A stretch of 64,000 nt of DNA from JAAZMI01 sp964603615 (GCA_964603615.1 CAZRVU010000001.1:124001-188000); one strand, 5' to 3'; counted from the first letter of the stretch, positions 9,384-18,776 are shown. Notes: a model not told the origin generated them from the sequence alone. Numbers and translations: made by a program.

Positions 9384-10052
9384 TTAATGAAAGCTATTTT
9401 CAGCATATTGCTCTATGAGGTCCGGTGAGGCAATGGTGTACCCTTTCCATTCCAAAAAAGAAATGATTTGGGGCAGTATCTCCACGATCTGTGGAGAAGT
9501 ATGCAAAAGAATAACAGCGCCAGCATGGAGTTGTTCTTCAATATGGCTCATGATAAGTTCCGTTTCCAGGTGGGAAAGAGTCAGGGCATTAATACTCCAG
9601 AGAAGAGTAATACAATCATTCTCCTTAGCGATACGAACAATGAGGGGATTATATTCACCGTAAGGAGGGCGAAAAAATGTAGGTTTTGTGTTGCATATTT
9701 CCTGGCATAAGTCGTTAAATAATTGTATTTCTTGCACGGCTTCTTCCTCTTCTAAATCCAAAAGACGGCAATAAGAAAAAGTATGATTGCCAATTTGGTG
9801 CCCGTGATCAAGTATTTTGTTTGCTTTTAAGGGATACTCTTTTAACCAATGGCCGGACATAAAAAAAATTGCTTTGATTTTATGTTCATCTAGTACCTTT
9901 AAAAGGGCTTCGAGTTGCGATTCTCCCCAGAGCAGGTTAAATGTAATAAAGAGAGTTCCCTCCATTTTTTCTACTTGAAATATTGCTGCGGGGTAACAGG
10001 AATGCTTTGCAGGGGGTATCGTTTGAACTGTAATCATAATGGTAAGCAGCAA
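9384..10052 (-). CDS. ylxY: YlxY-like polysaccharide deacetylase homologue, probable frameshift at the N-terminus
   Basis: 222 aa NodB-fold protein next to pnp, as ylxY is in B. subtilis. The His motif (GHQIGNHTF) and RPPYGEYN motif are present. The catalytic TFDDG motif is replaced by TFNLLWGE, so normal metal-dependent deacetylation is doubtful. The TTG at 10052 has no ribosome site. A good start lies at 10084 (ATG, GAGGT 8 nt upstream) but hits a stop inside a run of nine T. One extra T would give the signal peptide MKKPLFFLGFCLLLTIMI joined in frame to this protein. Thus it is a sequencing deletion, a slippage site or a decayed gene. Confidence 0.7.
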   Translation of the reverse strand: MLLTIMITVQTIPPAKHSCYPAAIFQVEKMEGTLFITFNLLWGESQLEALLKVLDEHKIKAIFFMSGHWLKEYPLKANKILDHGHQIGNHTFSYCRLLDLEEEEAVQEIQLFNDLCQEICNTKPTFFRPPYGEYNPLIVRIAKENDCITLLWSINALTLSHLETELIMSHIEEQLHAGAVILLHTSPQIVEILPQIISFLEWKGYTIASPDLIEQYAENSFH

Positions 10053-10062
10053 GCAAAATCCT

Positions 10063-10071
10063 AAAAAAAAA
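10063..10071 (-). other. nine-base A/T run, frameshift site in ylxY
   Basis: Nine A on the plus strand (nine T in the gene). With nine, the ATG at 10084 reads MKKPLFF and stops; with ten it continues into the 222-residue YlxY frame as a normal secretion signal. Confidence 0.65.
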
Positions 10072-10167
10072 GAGGTTTCTTCATTGCCAAAGACCTCGAT
10101 TTCAGCTTTACATTATAATTATTAATTCAAAACAAATAAAATTCCTGTTTAGCCCCTTTTTATTGAA

Positions 10168-10205
10168 ACAAAGAACATAAACCTATTTAGGTTTATGTTC
10201 TTTGT
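10168..10205 (-). terminator. perfect 18-bp hairpin overlapping the pnp stop codon
   Basis: ACAAAGAACATAAACCTA is followed by TT and its exact reverse complement. The hairpin includes the last codons and stop of pnp (10183). In the minus direction the following bases are not a clean U-run, so it may protect the mRNA 3' end, be cut by RNase III, or work as a weak terminator. Confidence 0.6.
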
Positions 10206-12387
10206 TGAAGCGTTTTTGTCGTTTACGGGAAAAATCTGCTTCTTTTTCCTGTTCTGCACGTCCATCAAAATTTCTACCGGTTTTTTCCCTGGAAGCGCCC
10301 GCTTTAGATGTTTGGGCCGGTAAAGCCTCTCTCCGGGAAAGGTTGATTCTCCCTTTATCGTCTATATCGAGTACTTTTACCTGGACCTGATCCCCCACAT
10401 TGACGATGTCTTCGGTTTTATTTACACGAAAACGCTCTAAGTGGGAAATATGTACCAAACCTTCCTTTCCGGGTAAAATTTCTACAAAGGCTCCATATTT
10501 TTCTGTGCGGGTTACTTTACCAAGGTAAATGTGTCCCGGTTCTACTTCTGCAGTTAAGTCTTCAATAATTTTACGGGCTTTATCCCCCGCTTCTGGATCC
10601 ATGGTTACGATAAATATTTTGCCATCGGACTCAATTTCTATTTCTGTTCCTGTTTCGGCGATGATCTTATTAATTACCCTTCCTCCCGGACCGATTACAT
10701 CCCGTATTTTTTCCGGATCAATTTGTAAAGTCAAGATCCGCGGGGCAAAATCGGAAAGTTCGGGTCGCGGTGCATCAATAACTTTAAGCATTTCTCCCAG
10801 GATAAATAGGTAGCCTTCTTTAGCTTTATAAAGAGCTTCCCGGAATATTTCCCAGGATAGCCCTTTCGTTTTTATATCCATCTGTAAAGCTGTTATACCT
10901 GTTTGTGTTCCCGCAACCTTAAAGTCCATATCTCCCAAAAAATCTTCGATTCCCTGGATATCAGAAAGAATAGCATAATTTTCCCCTTCCTTGACTAAGC
11001 CCATAGCTATACCAGCAACCGGGGAAACGATAGGAACACCTGCATCCATTAAGGCCAATGTCCCGGCACAAACACTGCCCATCGAAGAAGAGCCGTTCGA
11101 TTCCAAAACTTCAGATACAAGCCTGATCGTATAGGGGAAATGATCCTCCCCGGGTATCGCTGTCGCCAAAGCTTTTTCTGCCAGGGCACCGTGGCCAATT
11201 TCCCTTCTACCGGGACCACGCATAAAGCCTGCTTCTCCAACGCTATAGGGAGGAAAATTATAATGATGCATAAATCTTTTTGATTCTTCAATGCCCAGGC
11301 CATCCAGCCTTTGCATATCTCTTAAAGCACCCAGGGTACAAATATCCAAAACCTGGGTCTGTCCCCTTGTAAAAAGGGAAGAACCATGTGTTCTTTTAAA
11401 GAGCTGAACCTCACAGCTAATCGGCCTGATTTCATCCCAAGTGCGGCCATCGGAGCGTACTTTTTCTTCTAGGATCATAGAACGTAATTTTTCTTTAATT
11501 AAACGATCAAGTGTTGCTTTAATATCCTGTTCGTTATCCGGATAAAGACCTAAAAAATGCTGCATGGTTTCTTCTTTTACTTTTTCTAGCTCGTTTTCTC
11601 TTTCTAACTTTTCCGCAATTTTTAAAACTTTATTGAGCCCACCCTGGCAAAAGCCTTTAACTTCCAGGCTGATTTGTGTTTCAGGGGCAAACAACTCTAC
11701 AGCTATTTTATCTTTGCCTATTTTTGCTACGATTTCTTTTTGTATCCGTATGATTTCTTTGATTACTTCATGTCCGGCCTTAACGGTTTCCATGATTTGT
11801 TCCACGGAGACTTCTTTTGCTTTGGCTTCGACCATCATTACTGCATCTTCCGTACCTGCAACGACTAAATTTAACAAACTTTCCTCGTTTTGTTCAATGG
11901 TAGGGTTGATCACCGGTTGATTGGCGATTAATCCTACGTTTACTGCAGCGATGGGTCCCAGGAATGGTATTTTTGAAATAGAGAGTGCTAAAGAAGCGCC
12001 GATAATAGCTAGCGGTTCAGGTGGACAATCCTGGTCTACAGAAAGAACTGTTGTAACAATATGTACTGCATTACGAAAATTTTCTGGAAATAAGGGCCTG
12101 AGCGGCCTATCAGTTAATCTAGCTGCCAGAATTGCTTTTTCGGTGGGGCGGCCTTCCCTCTTAATAAACCCCCCGGGTATTCTTCCTACAGCGTAAAGCC
12201 TCTCTTCATAATCTACTGTCAAAGGAAAAAAGTCGATACCCTCGCGCGGCTCTTTAGAAACAGTAGCCGTAACCAAAAGAGCGGTATCTCCGTAACGAAT
12301 CAACACTGCCCCACTGGCTTGCCCGGCCATTTTTCCTGTTTCGATCAGTAGAGGCCTGCCGGCAATATCTATTTGAAAAATTTCCAC
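10183..12387 (-). CDS. pnp: polynucleotide phosphorylase
   Basis: 734 aa 3'-5' phosphorolytic exoribonuclease. It has two RNase PH domains joined by a helical linker (the second with GSSSMGSVCAGTLALMDAG), a KH domain (IGPGGRVINKIIAETG) and a C-terminal S1 domain (GKVTRTEKYGAFVEILPGKEGLVHIS). The tail after S1 is basic and Gln/Lys-rich. It lies 48 bp downstream of rpsO, the conserved order, with a hairpin in the gap. Its 3' end is embedded in an 18-bp hairpin. Confidence 0.97.
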   Translation of the reverse strand: MEIFQIDIAGRPLLIETGKMAGQASGAVLIRYGDTALLVTATVSKEPREGIDFFPLTVDYEERLYAVGRIPGGFIKREGRPTEKAILAARLTDRPLRPLFPENFRNAVHIVTTVLSVDQDCPPEPLAIIGASLALSISKIPFLGPIAAVNVGLIANQPVINPTIEQNEESLLNLVVAGTEDAVMMVEAKAKEVSVEQIMETVKAGHEVIKEIIRIQKEIVAKIGKDKIAVELFAPETQISLEVKGFCQGGLNKVLKIAEKLERENELEKVKEETMQHFLGLYPDNEQDIKATLDRLIKEKLRSMILEEKVRSDGRTWDEIRPISCEVQLFKRTHGSSLFTRGQTQVLDICTLGALRDMQRLDGLGIEESKRFMHHYNFPPYSVGEAGFMRGPGRREIGHGALAEKALATAIPGEDHFPYTIRLVSEVLESNGSSSMGSVCAGTLALMDAGVPIVSPVAGIAMGLVKEGENYAILSDIQGIEDFLGDMDFKVAGTQTGITALQMDIKTKGLSWEIFREALYKAKEGYLFILGEMLKVIDAPRPELSDFAPRILTLQIDPEKIRDVIGPGGRVINKIIAETGTEIEIESDGKIFIVTMDPEAGDKARKIIEDLTAEVEPGHIYLGKVTRTEKYGAFVEILPGKEGLVHISHLERFRVNKTEDIVNVGDQVQVKVLDIDDKGRINLSRREALPAQTSKAGASREKTGRNFDGRAEQEKEADFSRKRQKRFNKEHKPK

Positions 12388-12410
12388 ATAATGTCCCCCT
12401 TTGTTTGGAA

Positions 12411-12429
12411 AAGCGGGGAATCCCCGCTT
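12411..12429 (-). terminator. rpsO-pnp intergenic hairpin
   Basis: AAGCGGGGA faces TCCCCGCTT with almost no spacer, forming about 7-8 bp with a small loop. The downstream run is only weakly U-rich. It may partly terminate rpsO transcripts or be an RNase III processing site between rpsO and pnp. Confidence 0.55.
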
Positions 12430-12434
12430 GATAA

Positions 12435-12704
12435 TTACTTTCTTAAGCCAAGTTTTTCGATCACGGCTCGGTACCTCTCCGGTGCTTTATCTCTTAAATA
12501 ATTTAATAATCCCCTGCGTTTTCCCACTATTTTTAATAACCCCCGCCGCGAATGAAAATCTTTTTTATGCATTTTTAGATGTTCTGTTAACTGATTAATT
12601 CTTTTGGTGAGGATCGCAATCTGAACTTCAGGAGAACCGGTATCATTATCGTGATTCTTGTATTCATCGATTATTTTACTTTTAGTATCACTTGGTAAAG
12701 CCAT
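12435..12704 (-). CDS. rpsO: 30S ribosomal protein S15
   Basis: 89 aa primary 16S-binding protein of the small subunit platform. The conserved core is seen in DTGSPEVQIAILTKRINQLT, HKKDFHSRRGLLKIVGKRR and LLNYLRDK. Start ATG with AGGAGGTGAG upstream. It heads the rpsO-pnp pair. Confidence 0.97.
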   Translation of the reverse strand: MALPSDTKSKIIDEYKNHDNDTGSPEVQIAILTKRINQLTEHLKMHKKDFHSRRGLLKIVGKRRGLLNYLRDKAPERYRAVIEKLGLRK

Positions 12705-12840
12705 CTACCTCACCTCCTTTTCCTTTACCTTTTTTTGACTTGGGAACAGCTAAGTTTTAAAGCATCCTCTAATTAAGCTAGAACCAAGCAAATTTTATCA
12801 TATTGTCTAATCCTTGTAAATAACACCTTAAAATAAGCTT

Positions 12841-13803
12841 TTAGATGAGCTGTTTTTTCTTTAAACCTTCGTATTTGTTTCCGATAAGATCACGAGCACA
12901 GTTAATATCCAGGGCAATCTGTTTTTTTAAGCTGTTGGCATCTTTAAATGCAACCTCGTTTCTGATTTTGCACAAAAATTTGATACTTAATTCTTCACCA
13001 TATATATTTTTATCAAAATCTAATAAATAAACCTCCACAACTGTTTTTTTGATTGTAGCAAAAGTTGGTTTAACCCCGATATTCGTCAAGCCAAACATCT
13101 CTCTACCCCGCCAGTAGACCAGGCTTAAATAAACACCATGTGCTGGCAACAATAAATCCCCGGGGATATCAAGGTTAGCAGTAGGAAATCCCAACTGTCT
13201 TCCCCTGCCTTCTCCTTGTATAACCTTCCCGGAACGTGTAAAACAAAAACCCAAGTAATCAGATGCTTTTTTGACCTCTCCTTTGCGCAACAGATTTCTA
13301 ATTAAAGTGCTGCTAACCACTTTATTATCATGTTTAATGGACGGTACTATTTCTACATTGAAGCCAAATGTTTTGCCCCAATGTAATAAGTCGCTGGCTG
13401 TTCCCTTTCCCTGTGACCCAAAAGTATAATCAAAGCCAATGATGACCGTATCCACCTGTAGAATATTCACCAGGTATCTCTGCACAAACTGCAAAGGGGC
13501 GAAACCGGCCAGATCGGATGTAAACTTCTGGATAAAAAGGATATCCAGACCCCAATCATTTAAAATTTCTATTCTTTTTTCCAAGGTGGAAAGAAGTAAG
13601 AGGTTTTTATGGGGAAAAAGTATTTTAAAGGGATGCGGATCCAAAAGCAAAACTGCACTTAGCAGGCTTTTTGAGTCTGCTATATTTTTTGTTCTCTTAA
13701 TTATTTTGCGATGAGCCAGATGCAAACCATCAAAATTACCAAGAGCCAAAACTAATTTTTGCCGGTTAGCCCTATATTCTTCAAGATCGTAGACTAGTTG
13801 CAT
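12841..13803 (-). CDS. ribF: bifunctional riboflavin kinase/FMN adenylyltransferase
   Basis: 320 aa enzyme making FMN and FAD from riboflavin. The N-terminal adenylyltransferase domain (about 1-180) has LALGNFDGLHLAHRK and GFDYTFGSQGKGTASDL. The C-terminal riboflavin kinase domain has GRGRQLGFPTANL and GLTNIGVKPTF. It follows truB by about 40 bp, the common Bacillota order. Confidence 0.96.
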   Translation of the reverse strand: MQLVYDLEEYRANRQKLVLALGNFDGLHLAHRKIIKRTKNIADSKSLLSAVLLLDPHPFKILFPHKNLLLLSTLEKRIEILNDWGLDILFIQKFTSDLAGFAPLQFVQRYLVNILQVDTVIIGFDYTFGSQGKGTASDLLHWGKTFGFNVEIVPSIKHDNKVVSSTLIRNLLRKGEVKKASDYLGFCFTRSGKVIQGEGRGRQLGFPTANLDIPGDLLLPAHGVYLSLVYWRGREMFGLTNIGVKPTFATIKKTVVEVYLLDFDKNIYGEELSIKFLCKIRNEVAFKDANSLKKQIALDINCARDLIGNKYEGLKKKQLI

Positions 13804-13845
13804 AGATCCACCCGTACCTTCTTTAATATATATTCCGTACTTTCC

Positions 13846-14772
13846 TTAAAAGCGCAGTATTTTAACAGATCGCAAGTGAAACCCCGCTGTTTTGTCAAAT
13901 TCCCACTTACCTAACCCGACAAATTCTCTTTTTGTAGTATATATCGGTAATACTTTTTCGTCAACCGGTTCTCCTGATACGTCTACCGCTTTGTCTTGTA
14001 GCTCCGGCCAGGATAAAAATTGTCCCTGTGACAATCTATTAATCTCTATAATTTTCAAGACAATATGGTTACCGCTGCGGAAAGGAAAATCTAGAGGTAA
14101 TAAAGCCTGTTGCGCTCTGTGAGCGTCAACGGTAAGGTTTAAACCATCCAAAACGCAGGTCTGAGAAAGAAGAAATCCTCCCACTGCTTTTCTTAAAAGA
14201 AAGGACATATGCCCCCCACATCCTAGAGCAGCCCCAATTTGGGCACAAAGGGTACGCATATAGGTTCCTTTGGAACATTTTACTTCAAGGAGGGCCCTCT
14301 TTGGGGGGAAATAGTCAAATATTTTAATCGAATAAATCCGGACTTTTCTTGCTGGCCGTTCCACAGTGATCCCCTGGCGTGCATACTCATATAATTTTTT
14401 ACCTTTCTGTTTAATTGCAGCATACATAGGGGGTACCTGTTCGATTTCACCCTGGAAAGAAGAAAGAACAAGCTGAAAATCTTTTATCGACAAAGGAGGG
14501 GGCTCAGACTTGGCGATGATCTTACCCGAGGAATCCTCGGTATCGGTAGTAACACCCAAAAATAGCTCTACCCTATAAATCTTAGATAAATTTATCAGGT
14601 AGGATGAAAATTTTGTAGCTTTTCCCAGAAGCAGGGGCAAAACTCCGGCTGCTCCGGGATCTAAAGTGCCTCCATGACCGATTTTTATTTTGGGAAAAAG
14701 CTTACGCATATAATTTACAGCATCATGGGAAGTTATACCGGGTGGTTTAAGCAGATTTATAAAGCCGTCCAA
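13846..14772 (-). CDS. truB: tRNA pseudouridine-55 synthase
   Basis: 308 aa TruB, converting U55 of the tRNA T-loop to pseudouridine. The catalytic Asp lies in HGGTLDPGAAGVLPLLLG; the C-terminus has a PUA-like segment. I choose the TTG at 14772 (M-D-G-F-I-N-L-L-K-P-P-G), preceded by AAAGGAG at 8 nt, matching the usual TruB start. An in-frame TTG at 14793 would overlap that ribosome site. Confidence 0.95.
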   Translation of the reverse strand: MDGFINLLKPPGITSHDAVNYMRKLFPKIKIGHGGTLDPGAAGVLPLLLGKATKFSSYLINLSKIYRVELFLGVTTDTEDSSGKIIAKSEPPPLSIKDFQLVLSSFQGEIEQVPPMYAAIKQKGKKLYEYARQGITVERPARKVRIYSIKIFDYFPPKRALLEVKCSKGTYMRTLCAQIGAALGCGGHMSFLLRKAVGGFLLSQTCVLDGLNLTVDAHRAQQALLPLDFPFRSGNHIVLKIIEINRLSQGQFLSWPELQDKAVDVSGEPVDEKVLPIYTTKREFVGLGKWEFDKTAGFHLRSVKILRF

Positions 14773-14824
14773 AGGGTGATGCTCCTTTAACAAAGATCGT
14801 TAGATATTTGACGGGTAGCCTGGC

Positions 14825-15805
14825 CTAGGTAGCTGTATCAATACCGTTTGTTTTTAGCTTTGCACTAGTGGCTTGTAGCACGTTCCGGACAATAACATCT
14901 GGTTCCCCGGGGATAGTGACGCCGGCAGCTCGCGGATGCCCGCCGCCGCCAAAAGATTGGGCCAAAGAAGCAACATCAATATTTTTGGAACGAAACCCCA
15001 CCTTGGTTCTACCCTGATCAGTATGATAAAAAAGAATACCCACCTCTGCTTCTTGCACATTTCTTAAATAATTGATAAAACCATCCAATTCTGCCGATTT
15101 GGCCTTATTTTTAGATAGCATTTTTTCAAAAACAGTCATCCAAACAATTTTTTTGGTGGAATCAAATTGAATTGTTGCCAAGCTGTCCCGTAGAAGTAAT
15201 AACGTGGAAAGGGGATGCTCGTCAAAAAGTTTCCGTCCCACCAGGGAAGGACTTACACCATTTTCCAGCAATTCGCCGGCGATGTGCAAGGATAAAGGTG
15301 TAGTATTGTCAAATTTAAACGATCCTGTATCCGAAGCAATAGCTACATAAAGGTTAAGACTAATTTCCGGGTTTAGTTCAAGGTTATTGTCACGAATAAA
15401 CTGAAAGACCATTTCCCCCGTGGAAGATGCGGTGGGATCAACAAAATTGACATCACCAAAATAATCGTTAGTGATATGATGATCGATGTTGACTATTTTA
15501 TCCAATTGTGAGGCAGCTTCCCGTAAGTAACCAGTACGGGAAAAATCATTACAATCGAGAATAAAGGCCAATACTTTTCCTTCTGTAGGAGAAAAATAAT
15601 CTTGAAAAATTTCCACCCCTGGTAGAAATGAGTAACGCAGCGGTATTTCATCTGCACAGTGAATTTTTACTGCTTTACCGCGTAATTTTAAAGTCCCTGC
15701 CAGCGCCAATGACGAACCGATAGCATCACCGTCCGGTCTGATGTGGGTAAAGATATAGACACTGTCATATGAATCCAGTTTAAAAGGCAGTTTATATTTA
15801 CTCAT
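14825..15805 (-). CDS. nrnA: DHH/DHHA1 oligoribonuclease and pAp phosphatase
   Basis: 326 aa DHH-superfamily phosphoesterase that degrades nanoRNAs and pAp. Motifs are THIRPDGDAIGSSLAL, ILDCND, NIDHHITND and the C-terminal DHHA1 motif GGGGHPRAAG. It overlaps rbfA by 8 bases, indicating translational coupling in the nusA-infB operon. Confidence 0.93.
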   Translation of the reverse strand: MSKYKLPFKLDSYDSVYIFTHIRPDGDAIGSSLALAGTLKLRGKAVKIHCADEIPLRYSFLPGVEIFQDYFSPTEGKVLAFILDCNDFSRTGYLREAASQLDKIVNIDHHITNDYFGDVNFVDPTASSTGEMVFQFIRDNNLELNPEISLNLYVAIASDTGSFKFDNTTPLSLHIAGELLENGVSPSLVGRKLFDEHPLSTLLLLRDSLATIQFDSTKKIVWMTVFEKMLSKNKAKSAELDGFINYLRNVQEAEVGILFYHTDQGRTKVGFRSKNIDVASLAQSFGGGGHPRAAGVTIPGEPDVIVRNVLQATSAKLKTNGIDTAT

Positions 15806-16184
15806 TTTTTAATTCATCCTTTAAATCACTAACTTCTGCATCAAAGCCCAGTTTTTTAAGCACCCCTTCGATGTGGGCACTGTACTCCAGCGAACGATCA
15901 AGGAAAAATTCAATTTCAGGAGTATGGCGGAGGCGGATCCTTTTACCAATCTCATAGCGGATAAAACCTGCAGCTTTCTCCAAAATTTTTAATACCTTTT
16001 TTTGTTCTTCTGTACTGCCATAGATACTCACAAAAACTTTGGCAAAACGCAAATCCCTGGATACCTCGACGGCCATCACACTGATTAGCTCCAATAAGCC
16101 GGGATCTTTTAGCTCCAAATACAGAATTTCACTGATTTCTTTCTTTATCTGTCCGGCAACCCTGCGGGAACGCTGCTTGGTCAT
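15798..16184 (-). CDS. rbfA: ribosome-binding factor A
   Basis: 128 aa KH-like 30S maturation factor acting on the 5' region of 16S rRNA. It has the family N-terminus (QRSRRVAGQIKKEISEILYL) and RFAKVFVSIYG in the middle, ending with an acidic tail (SDLKDELKNE). It follows infB and overlaps nrnA. Confidence 0.94.
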   Translation of the reverse strand: MTKQRSRRVAGQIKKEISEILYLELKDPGLLELISVMAVEVSRDLRFAKVFVSIYGSTEEQKKVLKILEKAAGFIRYEIGKRIRLRHTPEIEFFLDRSLEYSAHIEGVLKKLGFDAEVSDLKDELKNE

Positions 16185-16225
16185 CCTTTTTATACCTCCT
16201 CTGAAGGCCGTATAAGTAAACAGAT

Positions 16226-18331
16226 TTATGGTTCAACTTTTTTCATTTCATATGCTTCAAGTATGTCTGCTTCTTTTAGGTCGTTGTAACTTTCGAGAAG
16301 AATACCGCATTCGAAACCACTGCTTACCTCCTTAACATCGTCTTTAAAACGTTTCAAGGATTCAATTTTTCCTTCATGAATGACTACACCGTCCCTAATG
16401 ACGCGTAGCCTGGCATTGCGCGTCATTTTTCCCTCTAGAATATAAGAACCGGCAATAGCGCCCACCTTGGACACTTTAAAAATTTTTCTAATTTCTGCCT
16501 GTCCAAGAATTGCCTCCTCATACTTTGGTTCTAGTAATCCCAGAATTGCTGCTTTAATATCATCAATGATCTCGTAGATAACCCTATAAAGCCTGATATC
16601 TACCCGTTCTTTTTCTGCCACTTTACGAGCATTGGCTTCAGGTCTGATATTATAGCCGATAATAATAGCATTGGAAGCTGAGGCCAGCATAACGTCTGAT
16701 TCCGAAATTGACCCGACCCCTTTATGAATAATGTTTAGCTTGACTTTTTCATTTTCTATTTTTAAAAGTGATTCTTGCAAAGCTTCTGCTGAACCTTGAA
16801 CGTCGGCTTTAATAATTATATTCAGATCTATTTCATCATCCTGGATTTGCTTAAAAAGATCATCAAGTGAAACCGGCTGTACCCTGTGCAGGGTGGCTTC
16901 TCTTAACTTTTCGCCCCTTTTTTGGGCAATCTGGCGGGCAAGTTTTTCGTCGTTAACTACTAGAAAATGGTCGCCGGCTTGGGGTATATCAGTTAAACCA
17001 AGAATTTCAACGGGGTTGGAGGGAAATGCTTTTTTAATGCGGATACCCTGATCATTGATCATAGCCCGTACCCTGCCAAAAATATTTCCACAGATTACTG
17101 GATCACCGATCTGCATGATTCCATCCTGGATAAGAACGGTAGCAACTGGCCCTCTACCTTTATCCAATTTGGCTTCGATAACTGTTCCTTGAGCACGGCG
17201 GGAATAGCTGGCTTTCAGTTCAGCCATCTCTGCAACGAGTAAAATCATCTCTAATAGCTCGGCCAGGCCTTCTTTTTTTAAGGCGCTGATATTAACAAAA
17301 ACAACCTCTCCTCCCCATTCCTCTGGAATTAGATTAATATCGGCCAACTGCTTTTTGACTCTTTCGGGATTGGCGCTGGGTTTGTCGATTTTATTCACAG
17401 CGACGATAATAGGAACCCCGGCAGCCCGGGTATGGTTGACAGCTTCGATCGTTTGAGGCATGACCCCGTCATCTGCGGCTACAACTAGCACAGCTAGATC
17501 TGTAATTTGTGCTCCACGGGCGCGCATAGCAGTAAAAGCTTCATGCCCCGGTGTATCCAGGAAAACAACCTTTTTCCCACTAATCCTTACTGTATAAGCA
17601 CCTATATGCTGGGTAATGCCCCCTGCTTCCGAAGCAGTTACATTAGAAGCCCTGATGGCATCCAAAAGCGAGGTTTTGCCATGGTCGACATGTCCTAGTA
17701 CTGTAACCACGGGAGGACGTGTTTTTAATGCTTTCTTTTTTTTCTCCCCCGCAGTCATAACATCCAATAGCTCTTCATTGGGATCCGGTGTGATCTCAAA
17801 TAACACGTCATATTCTTCAGCCAAGATCTCCAGGGTATCATCATCTAACTGTTGATTTATATTGCATATTATACCTAAATCCAGTAACTTGCCTAGAATT
17901 TCTGAAGGCATTACATTTAATTTTCCTGCTATTTCCCCCACGGTGGCCTTACCCTCTAAAGCAAGTGCAGCAACGGTTTTCTTTTTTATTTCCTGTAATA
18001 ATTGTGCAGTTTTTCTCGCTTTACGGCCTTCACGGGGAGGCTTTTTTTCTGTCTTCTTTTTTTTAACAGAAATTTTTTCTTTTACCGATATTTTTGCTGT
18101 TGCAGTCGTTTCTTTTTTATCTTCTGCAGGAACAGAATCGGCAAGGGCGGGTTCACCAAGAGGCTTAATTTCACCCTTAGTGAGCATTTCCAGCACTTTT
18201 TTAGCGATCTCCTCATCCATTGTGCTCATATGGTTTTTAACATCTATTTTTAGTTCCTGTAAAATGGGTATTAACTTTTTACTTTGCATGCCTAGTTCTT
18301 TTGACAGTTCATATACTCTTACTTTGGTCAT
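16226..18331 (-). CDS. infB: translation initiation factor IF-2
   Basis: 701 aa GTPase that delivers initiator tRNA to the 30S subunit. The short N-terminal region (1-200) has an IF2-N domain and a Lys-rich linker. The G domain shows GHVDHGKT (213-220), DTPGHE (259-264) and VNKIDKP. Domains II-IV follow to the C-terminus. The ribosome site GAGGTG precedes the ATG. The usual ylxQ gene between rnpM and infB is missing; the 115-bp gap holds no gene. Confidence 0.97.
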   Translation of the reverse strand: MTKVRVYELSKELGMQSKKLIPILQELKIDVKNHMSTMDEEIAKKVLEMLTKGEIKPLGEPALADSVPAEDKKETTATAKISVKEKISVKKKKTEKKPPREGRKARKTAQLLQEIKKKTVAALALEGKATVGEIAGKLNVMPSEILGKLLDLGIICNINQQLDDDTLEILAEEYDVLFEITPDPNEELLDVMTAGEKKKKALKTRPPVVTVLGHVDHGKTSLLDAIRASNVTASEAGGITQHIGAYTVRISGKKVVFLDTPGHEAFTAMRARGAQITDLAVLVVAADDGVMPQTIEAVNHTRAAGVPIIVAVNKIDKPSANPERVKKQLADINLIPEEWGGEVVFVNISALKKEGLAELLEMILLVAEMAELKASYSRRAQGTVIEAKLDKGRGPVATVLIQDGIMQIGDPVICGNIFGRVRAMINDQGIRIKKAFPSNPVEILGLTDIPQAGDHFLVVNDEKLARQIAQKRGEKLREATLHRVQPVSLDDLFKQIQDDEIDLNIIIKADVQGSAEALQESLLKIENEKVKLNIIHKGVGSISESDVMLASASNAIIIGYNIRPEANARKVAEKERVDIRLYRVIYEIIDDIKAAILGLLEPKYEEAILGQAEIRKIFKVSKVGAIAGSYILEGKMTRNARLRVIRDGVVIHEGKIESLKRFKDDVKEVSSGFECGILLESYNDLKEADILEAYEMKKVEP

Positions 18332-18446
18332 TTACAACACCTCCATATTTTTTTTGCCCTCCTTAGTGAATTCGGTAAATTTCTTAAAAAACACAATGAG
18401 TTGAACAAAATAAGCAGACCAGCAACAGAAGGCAACTTTTTTTTAT

Positions 18447-18716
18447 TTATTCCTCCTCTAATTTTTCTTTTAGTAGCTGCATGATTTCCCCCGGGATAGA
18501 AGTGTGCAGGCTTTTTTCAAGTCCTTTATTCTTTAAGGCTTTTTGCCAACAAATGATATTGGGGCAAATGTAGGCGCCCCTACCCGCTTTTTTGCCGGAG
18601 GTGTCTAGTTCGATTTCTCCCTGAGGAGTACGTACAATCCGAAGCAGTTCCCTTTTATTTTTTAGGGTACGGCAGCCCAAGCACAACCTCTGTGGAATTT
18701 TTTTTATTTTGGCCAT
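18447..18716 (-). CDS. rnpM: YlxR/RnpM RNA-binding protein
   Basis: 89 aa YlxR-family protein with the signature PQRLCLGCRTLKNKRELLRIVR and GRGAYIC. In B. subtilis the homologue binds RNase P RNA and modulates its activity. It lies between nusA and infB, its conserved place. Confidence 0.92.
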   Translation of the reverse strand: MAKIKKIPQRLCLGCRTLKNKRELLRIVRTPQGEIELDTSGKKAGRGAYICPNIICWQKALKNKGLEKSLHTSIPGEIMQLLKEKLEEE

Positions 18717-18776
18717 AGCGGTACACCCCCATCCAAATACAGCTTTTTTTTACCATTGGAACAAATTTGACCCAGG

